Shown here: piece by piece, positions 18,035 through 28,122 of the stretch | Position numbering within the stretch: the stretch's first letter is position 1 | Layout of the letters: each line of letters opens with the position of its first letter | Assembly: GCF_004798705.1 (NCBI RefSeq) | Contig: NZ_CP039290.1 | Span: forward strand, 3,720,001-3,784,000 | Origin: Arthrobacter sp. PAMC25564 | GTDB taxonomy: Bacteria; Actinomycetota; Actinomycetes; Actinomycetales; Micrococcaceae | Direction of reading: 5' to 3' | DNA: 64,000 nt | The notes under the pieces: model-generated | What the model saw: only the letters and a program-made list of their open reading frames with translations | Told to the model about the DNA's origin: nothing | Databases searched by the model: none | Position numbers and translations under genes: made by a program

Positions 18035-19258
18035 TCAGTTGGCGTACTGGGCCCAGGGGATGTTCCAGTCCCCGAAGCCGTCGTCGAAGTTGGCGAAATC
18101 CCCTTCGGTGTTGATCACCTGGACGACGTCGCCGCTGGTCATGTTGTCGAAGACCCACTTGGCACCGTCCGGACCAAGGCCGATACAGCCGTGCGAGAGG
18201 TTGGTTACGCCGATGTAGGGCATCGCGGAGTCCGTGGCCTGGTGGATGAACTCCCCGCTGGGTGTCAGGCGCGTGGCATAGTTGACGTCAAGCTCGCCGT
18301 AATACGCCGGGTCGCCCGGCTTGAGCCCGATGCTGGCGGCAGACATGTGCTCCACGCGGTACTTCTCCATCAGCACCAGGAAGCCGCGGGCCGACGGGAA
18401 CCGCGTGTCACCCATGGTCGCGGGCCACTGGCCGGCTGGCTGGTCGTTGATACTCGCCGTGAAGGTGTGCGCCGTAGCGTCGGCGATAGCGACCTTCTTG
18501 TCGCCGATGTGGACCGTGACCTTCTTGTTGAAGTTTCCGATCTGCCCGTTGCCGAGGTCGACCCCGAACAGTTGCATGTCCATGGTGATGGTGCTGTTCG
18601 CGGCCCAGAAGGTTTCCGGCCGGTACCTGACCATGGTGTTGCTGAACCAGTGGAAGGCCCCGATCTGGCCTGAACTGGAACTGATCCTGATGGCCTTCTC
18701 CACGGCATCCCGGTTCAGCACAGGTTCACTGAACGTGATCTGCAGGGGTTGCGCGACCCCGACCTTCATCCCGTCAAGGGGGTAGATCGCGGCGTCCGCC
18801 TCGTTCGCGGCAGACACGGTACCAAAGCTCCGGGTGCTGTTGGATTTCCGTCCGACATTGTCCACCACCGAGTACGTGAAGCTGTAGTGGGTATTGAACT
18901 TCAGCACCCCGGACGCCGTCCAGCCGGCGCCGTCGGCGCTCAGCGTCCCTTCCACGGCGTCACCGGTCTCGCTCGTGAGGGCAACGCGTTCGATCCGCCC
19001 GCTGCTGACCTTGAGGGAAACCGGAGCCGCGGGATTGACCTGCTTGGCGCCGTCGGCCGGCGATACGGTGAGCTGCGCCGGTGCGACGACGGGGATGGCA
19101 AGGCCCGGCGTCGTCCGTTCCGGCCCCGACGCTTCCGAGGCGATGGCGTGGGCCAGCCCCGGGGCCGCTGCCGCGAAGGCTCCGCCACCGGCGGCCAGGG
19201 CGCAGACCACCCCCAGAAGGGCGATCTTGCGGCCGGCATTCCAGGTCTTCCGGGCCAT
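18035..19258 (-). CDS. L,D-transpeptidase with Ig-like domains (YkuD, LdtMt2-like)
   Basis: Cell-wall cross-linking enzyme that makes 3-3 peptide bridges. From the ATG at 19258 (407 aa) a signal or anchor segment at ~9-35 is followed by two Ig-like domains (~55-150 and 155-255). The YkuD domain ends with catalytic 'LSHGCIGLGP'. The frame stays open upstream, but MARKTW gives the normal signal-peptide position. Architecture and length match the mycobacterial Ldt class that resists most penicillins. It is transcribed toward the DUF1461 gene, 159 bp away. Confidence 0.92.
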   Translation of the reverse strand: MARKTWNAGRKIALLGVVCALAAGGGAFAAAAPGLAHAIASEASGPERTTPGLAIPVVAPAQLTVSPADGAKQVNPAAPVSLKVSSGRIERVALTSETGDAVEGTLSADGAGWTASGVLKFNTHYSFTYSVVDNVGRKSNSTRSFGTVSAANEADAAIYPLDGMKVGVAQPLQITFSEPVLNRDAVEKAIRISSSSGQIGAFHWFSNTMVRYRPETFWAANSTITMDMQLFGVDLGNGQIGNFNKKVTVHIGDKKVAIADATAHTFTASINDQPAGQWPATMGDTRFPSARGFLVLMEKYRVEHMSAASIGLKPGDPAYYGELDVNYATRLTPSGEFIHQATDSAMPYIGVTNLSHGCIGLGPDGAKWVFDNMTSGDVVQVINTEGDFANFDDGFGDWNIPWAQYAN

Positions 19259-19352
19259 CACAGTTCCCGGGTCGTTCCACGCGTCATCCTGCCAGCATAG
19301 GCGATTCAGCTCGGAATCCCGGGCACGTTCCGCCACGATCGGGTCACAAAGA

Positions 19353-19382
19353 GAGGGCTCCGGACCATGGTCCGGAGCCCTC
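19353..19382 (-). terminator. Perfect 30-bp palindrome downstream of ahcY
   Basis: 15 + 15 bases with no spacer, centred on CCATGG, 60 bp after the ahcY stop and before the L,D-transpeptidase gene. On the minus strand it is followed by TTTGTG. In RNA it would fold with a loop of about four bases and act as a terminator for the ahcY transcript. Confidence 0.75.
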
Positions 19383-19441
19383 CCGCTGCTGTCGCGGCGG
19401 CTGCCGCTGTGCGGCCGCGCCGTCGCGAAACGCGGCGCCTT

Positions 19442-20920
<1,479 letters not shown>

Positions 20921-20963
20921 GTGAGTCCTTTGTTGTAGCCTGCTGGCGGCTCGGTGGGGGTGG

Positions 20964-21212
20964 CTAGTTGGCGGCGGGGAGGGGCCCGGCGTCGTGCTGG
21001 CCCGCGTCGTGCTGATCGGCGGCGGCCGCGGCGGCAGCCGGGAGCAGCTCGGGCGGCAGCAGCAGGGGGATGCCGTCTTCGATCGTGTAGCGCAGCTTCT
21101 GCCCGGAGTCATCGGCGGAAGTGGTCACGAGTTCCTCGCCGTCCTGCACCAGCGGGGATCCGGTCACGGGGCATCGAAGGACAGACAACAGTTCGGGACT
21201 GAGCTTTGGCAT
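20964..21212 (-). CDS. Trm112-like (UPF0434) small protein
   Basis: 82 aa. The first ~55 residues match the Trm112/YcaR fold ([25 protein letters not shown]). Only one Cys is present, so the usual zinc knuckle is incomplete. The C-terminal tail is Ala-rich with a doubled QHDAG segment from a 15-bp repeat. In eukaryotes and archaea Trm112 activates methyltransferases; the bacterial role is open. Proximity to ahcY, which removes the methylation by-product, is at least compatible with this. Confidence 0.85.
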   Translation of the reverse strand: MPKLSPELLSVLRCPVTGSPLVQDGEELVTTSADDSGQKLRYTIEDGIPLLLPPELLPAAAAAAADQHDAGQHDAGPLPAAN

Positions 21213-21296
21213 AGTGATCGCTCCCTGGTGGGCGCCGCGACAGGCGCCGGTGGCTTTACGGATTTTGCAGTTCCCAGCCTACCGCCAGTTCGCGGC

Positions 21297-21686
21297 TCAC
21301 GAAGGTTCGCGCAGGACGCGCAGATGCCCCCGTCGTGTGCCCTCGGCGACGGCCGGAGCCTCGAGCGCGGGGTGCAGGGTGCGCTGCCCCTTGACCGGCT
21401 CCGTCGCTGCGGGGCGGGCGGCTGCCTCACGGACGGCGTTGGCCAGGGCCAGCAGGTCGTCGGGACCGGGACCTGCAGGGGTTGCCGGCATCGCGAGGCG
21501 CATCACTTCCCAGCCGCGGGGAACAGTCAGGGAATCAGCATGCTGTTGACACAGGTCGTAACAGTGTGGCTCGGCGTACGTTGCCAGCGGTCCCAGAACA
21601 GCGGTGGAGTCGGCGTAGACGTACGTCAAAGTGGCCACCGCTGAATTGCGGCAGGCTGACCTTGAACAGAGACGTATTGCACCCAC
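21297..21686 (-). CDS. DUF3499 family protein, putative zinc-binding
   Basis: 129 aa, actinobacteria-specific family of unknown function. Two Cys pairs, CSRSAC (7-12) and CYDLC (42-46), with His just before and after the second, look like a zinc site. The C-terminal half is a variable, Ala/Pro-rich tail. It is divergent from the zincin-like gene (185 bp between starts), a neighbourhood shared with Mycobacterium (Rv3258c/Rv3259, from memory). Confidence 0.88.
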   Translation of the reverse strand: MGAIRLCSRSACRNSAVATLTYVYADSTAVLGPLATYAEPHCYDLCQQHADSLTVPRGWEVMRLAMPATPAGPGPDDLLALANAVREAAARPAATEPVKGQRTLHPALEAPAVAEGTRRGHLRVLREPS

Positions 21687-21871
21687 GACATCAGAGACTA
21701 CTCCCCCCGGCCGCCGGAACCGCGCATTGAAACGCCCGGCCCGGTTAAATCCGGCGGCCGGGCCTGGCAGAACCGGCAGGCGCCCGCACAGGCTCCGCTG
21801 CGGCCGGTTCGGCGGCGGGTCGCGGCGGGCGCCATATCGCGTATTTCATCCGCCGGGTTTAGAGTCAAGAT

Positions 21872-22414
21872 ATGCAGTCATCGCACCAAGATCCGGGTTT
21901 TACGGTCCGCTTGGCTGACCCCGCCACCGGACGTGCCGCGGCCGGTTCCGTTTCCGCTGGAACCGTCCCGGAGGGCACCGTCAAGGGAAAGAGTTTCCGG
22001 CAACGCCGCAGGAACAGGCATGGCCGGGGATTGCGCGGCGAACTCATGCTGCCGACCTTGCCGGCCTACCGGACGCGCTCCGATATCTTCGACGACCTGG
22101 TCCTGGATTCCGCCCAACGGCTGCACGACATCTGGGGCAAGCCCCTGGATGGCGTCCGCTTTGCCGTGGAGGAAATTCCTCCGGGGCTGGAGAAGCTTGT
22201 GGCGGACCGCACGCCCGCGCCGATGGGCGCCTACTCCCCGGCCACCGCGGAGGAGGGCCCTGTCATCACCTTGTACCGCCGCGTGGTTGAGCAGGCGTGC
22301 GGCGGCAGGGAGGAACTCCAGGACCTGGTGCACGACGTCGTTGTGGAGCACACGGCCGAAATGCTGGGTGTGCCGCCCGAATCGCTGGACCCGGTGTACC
22401 GCCGGCGGTACTAG
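21872..22414 (+). CDS. Metallopeptidase-like (DUF1025/PF06262) protein with degenerate zinc motif
   Basis: 180 aa. The conserved part runs from ~58 to the end (RSDIFDDLVLDSAQRL, RFAVEEIPP, PVITLYRRVVE, VVVEHTAEMLG). Family members in other phyla have an HExxH zinc site near the C-terminus. Here the matching stretch is H154-D-V-V-V-E-H160-T-A-E and contains no HExxH, so it is either a modified metal site or catalytically dead. The first ~57 residues are basic and probably disordered; a start nearer to residue 59 (MLPTLP) is possible. Confidence 0.82.
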   Translation: MQSSHQDPGFTVRLADPATGRAAAGSVSAGTVPEGTVKGKSFRQRRRNRHGRGLRGELMLPTLPAYRTRSDIFDDLVLDSAQRLHDIWGKPLDGVRFAVEEIPPGLEKLVADRTPAPMGAYSPATAEEGPVITLYRRVVEQACGGREELQDLVHDVVVEHTAEMLGVPPESLDPVYRRRY

Positions 22415-22470
22415 CCGGCTGGAACCGGCGCAGCAGCCGCCACCTGGCCTGAAACCCGCAGGCACCTGCC

Positions 22471-24201
22471 CTAATACCCCAGGGTGACCGGAACCTGTTC
22501 CTGGCCTGAGACACCGGGGGCGATGGCGATCGTTGATATATCCTGCTTGCCGTCCTGCTCGAGCAGCACCGCCCCGTAGGCGGGGTCCCCTGCGGCGGAG
22601 ACCAGGTAGCCCACAAGCGGTGAACCGTCGGCATCGGCGGGGACCTTGATGGAAGCGGTAGTGCCACCGGCGATGTCGGCGGCGGCCGCGGTCCCGATCT
22701 TCCCGTCCGCGGTAATCGGCGAATAGGAGATCCTGGCCCTGCCTTCCGGCGCCCCGAATACCAGGTACCGGTCCCCCGTCCGGGGTACAGGAACCACGTG
22801 CTGGCTTCCGAGCCGGGCCGAGGCGGGCGAGAACGCGATGTCAGTCGCGTCCTCGGACTTGAGCCCCCTCGTGACGCGCGCGCCGGCGGTGAAGGAGACA
22901 TCCGAGCTGGCGGCGACGGTATACAGACCGGCGGGCACACCGGCCAGCGAAACTTCCGTGACGGCGCCCGCCTTTGCCGTGACCACGCCGCCGCCGGGCA
23001 GTGCCTTCTGGCCGTCACGGCCGTACAGCTTGATTTCCACGACCGCGTCGGAGGACCCGGGCACGGTCAGCTGCAGGGCAGGTCCGGCATCGGCGAAGCC
23101 GGGCTTGGCTGTGAGCGCCGCCAGACCGGCCGGATCCTGGATGTCGACGCCGGAGAGCACCTGGTGGACGGCCGGGGCCGTGCCCGGAGCGATGAAGTCG
23201 ACGCCTCCCGGCGTGAGTCCGCGGAGCGCACTTTGCTGGATGACGGCAGACACCGGGCCCCCGGCGCTGCGTACCCGGACGCTGAGCCGGTCCTGGCCCG
23301 GAGCCAGCCCTGCCAGGATGACGGAGCGGGTGCTGTCCGGTCCCACCAGGAGGCCGCGGCTCCCCGGAGCCTGGATCAGGCCCTTGGCGCCGAAGAGGTC
23401 CAGGCTCACCGTGGCGGGGGTGCCGGAGGCATTGCTGAGGTTCAGGACCGAGGTCCGGCCCAAGGCCGTGTCCGCCCCGGACAGCCAGAGATCATTGGCG
23501 GGCTGCTGGCAGGCCGCTGCGGCGGACCCGCGGAGGTCTCCGTCGCCGGCCGTGTAGTTCATGACGGCCCCGGCGGCCGCCTGGCGGTTTGCCTGGGCAT
23601 CGGCGCTCAGCACACTGACGGCGTCCACCTCGCGCTGGGACACCACGCCTGCCACCGGCACAGGCGGCCCGGCGGCCGGAGTGGCAGGGGGCGCCGCCGT
23701 CGCCTTGGCGAGCTCCACGAGGGGACTGCCCTTGAGCGGCGCCAGCCGGCTTCCGGGGAGCACGCCCGTGCCTGAGCTGAGCACGATTGCGTTCACCGAA
23801 GTCTTGGCGCTGGCGGACTCCGGGCTGAACTGGGGATCGGAGCCCACCGCCGTGCCTTCGAGCAACCGCGCCGGGCCCGGGCAGACTCCGGTGCTGCTGC
23901 CGGCCGGCACGGCCGTCAGGGGTGCCTCGAGTTGCCTGCTGGCCGGGCCCTGGGGCGACAGCGCCGCCGCGGAGACCAGTCCGCCGCCCGCCGCGACGAG
24001 GATCAGGGCGGACAGGACCCGCGCCACGGTCCCGCCCCGCGGGGATCCCTTCGGACGCGGACCCTTTCGGGCCGCCGCCTTCTTCGTCCCTTTGGTCCGC
24101 GTGGGTGGCCGGCCGGCTGTGTCCGCGTGGGCGGATGGGACCAGCGGCTCCGGGGCCGCTGCGGAATCGTTCTGCGCCGCTGCGGCGCCGTCCTTATGCA
24201 T
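22471..24201 (-). CDS. DUF5719 family secreted/membrane protein
   Basis: 576 aa. A Lys/Arg/Pro-rich cytoplasmic tail (~30-58) precedes one membrane segment (~62-82); the rest is beta-rich and Ala/Gly/Ser-rich, with repeated 'VSLDL'-type strands as in multi-Ig proteins. Function unknown. The start overlaps the end of the large glycosyltransferase gene by 8 bp, so the two are translationally coupled, and the pair follows whiB. An extracellular accessory role to the glycosyltransferase is inference from this coupling. Confidence 0.85.
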   Translation of the reverse strand: MHKDGAAAAQNDSAAAPEPLVPSAHADTAGRPPTRTKGTKKAAARKGPRPKGSPRGGTVARVLSALILVAAGGGLVSAAALSPQGPASRQLEAPLTAVPAGSSTGVCPGPARLLEGTAVGSDPQFSPESASAKTSVNAIVLSSGTGVLPGSRLAPLKGSPLVELAKATAAPPATPAAGPPVPVAGVVSQREVDAVSVLSADAQANRQAAAGAVMNYTAGDGDLRGSAAAACQQPANDLWLSGADTALGRTSVLNLSNASGTPATVSLDLFGAKGLIQAPGSRGLLVGPDSTRSVILAGLAPGQDRLSVRVRSAGGPVSAVIQQSALRGLTPGGVDFIAPGTAPAVHQVLSGVDIQDPAGLAALTAKPGFADAGPALQLTVPGSSDAVVEIKLYGRDGQKALPGGGVVTAKAGAVTEVSLAGVPAGLYTVAASSDVSFTAGARVTRGLKSEDATDIAFSPASARLGSQHVVPVPRTGDRYLVFGAPEGRARISYSPITADGKIGTAAAADIAGGTTASIKVPADADGSPLVGYLVSAAGDPAYGAVLLEQDGKQDISTIAIAPGVSGQEQVPVTLGY

Positions 24202-27200
24202 GCTGGTGTTCCTTTCGCAGGGAGCCTTCGTCCCTGGAGAGGCCCGTGTTCGGCCGGCGGGCCGGCATGGGAATGGCGAGCAGAATGGTCAGGCCGATCA
24301 CGACGGTCTGGGCAATCCCGGCCCACAGGGCCCAGGGCGCTTCGTACCGGATACTCAGTTGGCCGCCCCCTGGGGGCAGCGTGAACGCCTGCGCCCACCC
24401 CGAGGTCGTGGCAGTCAGGGGCCGGCCGTCGAGCCAGGCGCTCCAGCCCGGATCGGCACGCTCGGCGAGGACGACGAGCCGGCCTTCGGGGCCGCCCGGC
24501 ACTTCGGCCGCGGCCGGGACTGCCTCGGACGGGAGCAGCCCGATCGTAGCCCCCGCACCGTCGACGATCCGTACCCGGTGTGCGACGTCGGCGGCCCCGA
24601 CCACCGGCTGGTTCAGCGGGCTGATCCGCCAGAGCCAGCCGACGTCGGTCTGGCCGACGGCGACAAGTCCTGGCACGGCGTCCATCCGGCTGGCCGTCAG
24701 CTGGGCAGCACTGTCCGAGGCCCGCAGGACCACGAAACCGACGCCGAGCTGTTCGAGGTCGTCCCGGGGGTCCACGCCCTGTCCGGCAACGATCATGGCG
24801 ACGACGCTGCGGAGGGATCCGGCGACGGCGTCATCGTCCCGGACTCCCTCGTGTCCCGGCTCGCCGATGATGTTGCGGGCCGCGGCGATCGTGGACAGCG
24901 CGTCCAGGGTAGTGCCGGCGCCCCGAATGACCGAGGCGCTGTAGCTTCCGTTCTCGCTGGCGGAGATCAGCAGGGTCTTGGTCTGTTCCGGTCCTTCGCC
25001 GCGGTCGATGGCGGTGGCCGGGAGCGTGCGGGCCTTGGCCGGCTGGACCAGCCGGGATGTGCCCAGGCTGCCGGTGCCGGCCACGGATTCCGCCGGTCCA
25101 GTCGGCTGCAGCAGATTCTGGGCAGCCCAGGCGGTGAGGCCCGCCAGCGGACCTGCCAGCAGGAGGACCAGGCCGACGACGGCCGTGGCGCGGAACAGGA
25201 ACTTGCGGCCCAGTCCAGCAGCGGCGGCCCGGTCAGCCGAGTCCAGCAGTCCGTCAAGCCCGATCAGGGCGGCTCCGAGCAGCGCAAACGCGGCGGCGGA
25301 AACGGTAGGTCCGGTGAACGGCGTGACCAGGACTTCGGTGCCGGCACCCGTGGCGACGTGTCCTGCAAGCCAGCCTCCGGCCAGCATGAGGACTGCCGCG
25401 GCCCAGAGGCACTGTGCGATCCGGGACGGCCGTCCCGGACCCAGGCGGCCGGGCAGGAACAGGGCGGCAAGAGCCAGCAGCAGCACGGGGAGCCCGGCGA
25501 GCAGGGCCAGCAGGAGCGCCCAGGGCACTCCTCCCGCGGACCCTCCGAAAACTGCCAGTCCGGTCAGGCCGCCATCGGACGCAAAACCAAGCGGCTGGCC
25601 CAGGACCTGCTGCCAGAGCGGTGCCGCGTCGAAGCCCAGCGGCATTCCCGGGTCCGCCAGCGCGGCCCGGGGGCTGTCGATGACGGAAAAGACGAACGGA
25701 ACAAACAGGGCGAGGCTGGGCAGCAGCGTCCACCAAAGAGTGCGGCCCCGGCGGCCGAGCAGGACCCCGCACAGCGCCACGACGATCACAGCGGGCACCA
25801 GCAGCGAGGGTGCCGAGGCGGTGACCAGGGCGAGGACCAGCCCGGCGGCAGCCGCAGCGGTCCAGGACGGAGTGCCGTTGATTCCGGGCCTGGCGGGAGG
25901 CGCCTGGGTGAAGCGCCGCTCCCCGGGGGCCGGAACGGCATAGTTGCCGCGGCCCGCGGCCGTGCCGGTTGCCCGCAGCAGTGCGAGGACCAGCAGGGGC
26001 ATCATGACGTGGGCCAGCAGCGCGCCCACGCGTCCCTGGTTAAGTGCCACCTGAAGGGCCGGCGCGGCAGCCCAGACAAGGCCGGCTGCCAGCCGGAGCC
26101 GTCGCCGCTGCGTGAGGGCGCCGGCGGCGAACCAGGCGCCCAGCGCGGATAGTGGCATGGCAAGGATCAGGAGCCAGATCATGGCACCGTTGGCGTCGCC
26201 GGCGCCGAGCACGCCCAGCACCCAGAGGACGTAGCCGAAGGGATCGCCATGGCCGGGAAGGCCGGCGCCGAGGGTGATCCACCAGCCCGAGGCATGGTTC
26301 CAGATCTCGGCCAGCCGGGCGGAAACGGGGATCAGCGCGCCGCCGGAGACTGCCTCGGCCCGGAACAGGCTGAGCTGGCCGGCCAGCGAGAGGGCCGCGG
26401 TGACGAGGACCGCGAGCAGTGCGCCGTTGCCGACCCAGCCGCGCTCGGACGTGGTGAGGGCGGCGAAGTCGTCGGCCGAGTCCCCGCTGGGCTGTTCGGC
26501 CAGCGGGTCGTGGCCCGGCAGCCCCACCCTCGCCTCGTCCGATCCCCAGGCCTCCATCAGGGAGCGCCGGTGGGCCCAGACCTCACGCCGTGGCGTCTGC
26601 AGCCCCTTGATGACGGACCGCCGGATGCGGCGGGTGCGGGCAGCGTTGCGGCGGCCGCGGATCACGGCGGCCGGGCGGCCCAGCGCGGCAAAGGTCGCGA
26701 GCAACTGGGAGAATCCGTGCCCCGGGTCCTTGACGGCGATGCTGAGGACCAGTTTGAACAGGCTCCCCAGGAGCGAGCCGAGGGCGTGCAACGGAACTTT
26801 CCAGCCGGCCGCATGCTTGAGCCGCAGGTAGACCTGGGCCTTGCGCGCCGCCACCGCATTTCCCAGGGCATGGGGGCGGTGGGACACGTGGAACATCTTC
26901 GCGCCGGGGACCACAACGACGCGGTGTCCGGCCAGCCGGTTGCGCCAGCAGAAGTCGACGTCGTCGCCGCTTCCCGGAAGGGCCGGGTCGAAGCCTTGGA
27001 GGTCTTCCCAGACATCCCGGCGGATCAGCATGCCGGCGGAGTTCACGGCGAAGGTGTCGCTGCGGCCGTCGTACTGCCCCTGGTCCAGCTCGTCGGCGTC
27101 GATCAGCGTCAGCCGTTCGGCCCAGCGGCTCGTGGACAGGCCGACGTCGATCAGCCGCCGCGTGGCGTGCCAGTCCAGCTGCTTGCAGCCGGCCACGGTG

Positions 27201-27550
27201 ACGGACGGTGCCCGCTCGACGGCACGGAGGAGCTCGGCCAGGGCTTCGGGTGCCGGCGCGGCGTCGTCGTGCAGCAGCCAGATCCATTCGGAACCCGGCC
27301 GCCCAGCCGGACTGCCGTCCGCGGGCCAGGGCGCCAGCAAGCTGAGCCCGGCCATGACGGCTCCGCCCATGCCGCTCCTGGCCTGGTCGAAAACGGTGAC
27401 GTTGGCCGTGCCGAATGCCTGTTGGAGGAGGGCGGCCGAGTGGTCACGGGAACCGGTATCGACCCCGATAAACGCATCCGCCGGCCGGGTCTGGCCCGCC
27501 AGCGCCGCCAGGGTCCTGGGGAGAAAGTCACCGCCGTCGTGGGAGACCAC
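24194..27550 (-). CDS. Large membrane-bound family 2 glycosyltransferase, 1118 aa
   Basis: The N-terminal GT-A domain (~1-230) has DTGSRDHSA, the metal-binding LLHDDAAP and a late GSGDDVDFCWR acceptor motif. It is followed by ~12-14 membrane helices and an extracytoplasmic C-terminal domain with a final helix (~1075-1100). Probable role: building a cell-surface glycan. Start problem: GTG 27550 is the only standard start near the N-terminus, but the in-frame codons just before it encode VRVTAI, the usual first beta strand of GT2 enzymes. Upstream there are only ATT, CTT and CTA before a TAG at 27598-27596. ATT at 27580 overlaps the last base of the whiB stop. Confidence 0.88.
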   Translation of the reverse strand: MVSHDGGDFLPRTLAALAGQTRPADAFIGVDTGSRDHSAALLQQAFGTANVTVFDQARSGMGGAVMAGLSLLAPWPADGSPAGRPGSEWIWLLHDDAAPAPEALAELLRAVERAPSVTVAGCKQLDWHATRRLIDVGLSTSRWAERLTLIDADELDQGQYDGRSDTFAVNSAGMLIRRDVWEDLQGFDPALPGSGDDVDFCWRNRLAGHRVVVVPGAKMFHVSHRPHALGNAVAARKAQVYLRLKHAAGWKVPLHALGSLLGSLFKLVLSIAVKDPGHGFSQLLATFAALGRPAAVIRGRRNAARTRRIRRSVIKGLQTPRREVWAHRRSLMEAWGSDEARVGLPGHDPLAEQPSGDSADDFAALTTSERGWVGNGALLAVLVTAALSLAGQLSLFRAEAVSGGALIPVSARLAEIWNHASGWWITLGAGLPGHGDPFGYVLWVLGVLGAGDANGAMIWLLILAMPLSALGAWFAAGALTQRRRLRLAAGLVWAAAPALQVALNQGRVGALLAHVMMPLLVLALLRATGTAAGRGNYAVPAPGERRFTQAPPARPGINGTPSWTAAAAAGLVLALVTASAPSLLVPAVIVVALCGVLLGRRGRTLWWTLLPSLALFVPFVFSVIDSPRAALADPGMPLGFDAAPLWQQVLGQPLGFASDGGLTGLAVFGGSAGGVPWALLLALLAGLPVLLLALAALFLPGRLGPGRPSRIAQCLWAAAVLMLAGGWLAGHVATGAGTEVLVTPFTGPTVSAAAFALLGAALIGLDGLLDSADRAAAAGLGRKFLFRATAVVGLVLLLAGPLAGLTAWAAQNLLQPTGPAESVAGTGSLGTSRLVQPAKARTLPATAIDRGEGPEQTKTLLISASENGSYSASVIRGAGTTLDALSTIAAARNIIGEPGHEGVRDDDAVAGSLRSVVAMIVAGQGVDPRDDLEQLGVGFVVLRASDSAAQLTASRMDAVPGLVAVGQTDVGWLWRISPLNQPVVGAADVAHRVRIVDGAGATIGLLPSEAVPAAAEVPGGPEGRLVVLAERADPGWSAWLDGRPLTATTSGWAQAFTLPPGGGQLSIRYEAPWALWAGIAQTVVIGLTILLAIPMPARRPNTGLSRDEGSLRKEHQHA

Positions 27551-27579
27551 GATGGCGGTGACTCGTACTTCCTGAAGAA

Positions 27580-28122
27580 TTAGATTGCTCGCTTCCTAAG
27601 CCGACGGCGCTCGCGCTCGGAGAGGCCACCCCAGATGCCGAATCGCTCGTCGTTGGACAAGGCATATTCGAGGCACTGGGAACGCACGTTGCAGGCTCCG
27701 CAGACCCTCTTGGCGTCCCGCGTTGAGCCACCCTTTTCAGGGAAGAAGGCTTCCGGGTCCGTCTGGGCGCAGAGTGCATCGGTCTGCCAGCCGAGCTCGC
27801 CTTCGTCGTCGAAATCCTGCCGGGAAGGCAACCCGATCCAGACCGGCTGCGTGCTGGGGACGGCGTGTAGCGTGCGGAGTTCCATCGGCGGGTCAAGCGG
27901 ATCGTTGTCCTGATCCGGCCCGGACACCAGCTCATCGTGCGCTGCGAGGAAGGCGGTGGCGGCATCCTGCAAGGAGTCCCGCGCGTGTTCGTTGTAGCGG
28001 TCTGCCGCGTCCGGATCGGCCGGATCCACATACCAGTCAGTCGGCACTCCGCGTGAACGGTATTTCGCCGTGGCCTGGCCGGCAACGACGGCATCTTCAT
28101 GGATACGCTCTGCTAGCCCCAT
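27580..28122 (-). CDS. whiB: WhiB-family iron-sulfur regulator, WhiB2-like, with long N-terminal arm
   Basis: 180 aa. The WhiB domain occupies ~112-180: Fe-S ligands C118, C141, C144, C150 (CxxC and C-x5-C spacing), the GIWGG turn (162-166) and a basic RERRRLRKR tail. Typical WhiB2 proteins are ~80-130 aa. Here ~110 residues precede the domain; they are acidic and partly helical (WYVDPADPDAADRY). AGAGAGGGA seven bases before the ATG supports the long form. Neighbours (DUF5719, glycosyltransferase, zincin, DUF3499) match the WhiB2 locus of Mycobacterium, where it is linked to septation. Overlap with the glycosyltransferase start suggests coupled translation. Confidence 0.9.
   Translation of the reverse strand: MGLAERIHEDAVVAGQATAKYRSRGVPTDWYVDPADPDAADRYNEHARDSLQDAATAFLAAHDELVSGPDQDNDPLDPPMELRTLHAVPSTQPVWIGLPSRQDFDDEGELGWQTDALCAQTDPEAFFPEKGGSTRDAKRVCGACNVRSQCLEYALSNDERFGIWGGLSERERRRLRKRAI

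Noticed and set aside
20921..20963. SAH riboswitch directly before ahcY
   Set aside because: Only 43 bp lie between ahcY and the upstream gene, which is too short for the known fold.
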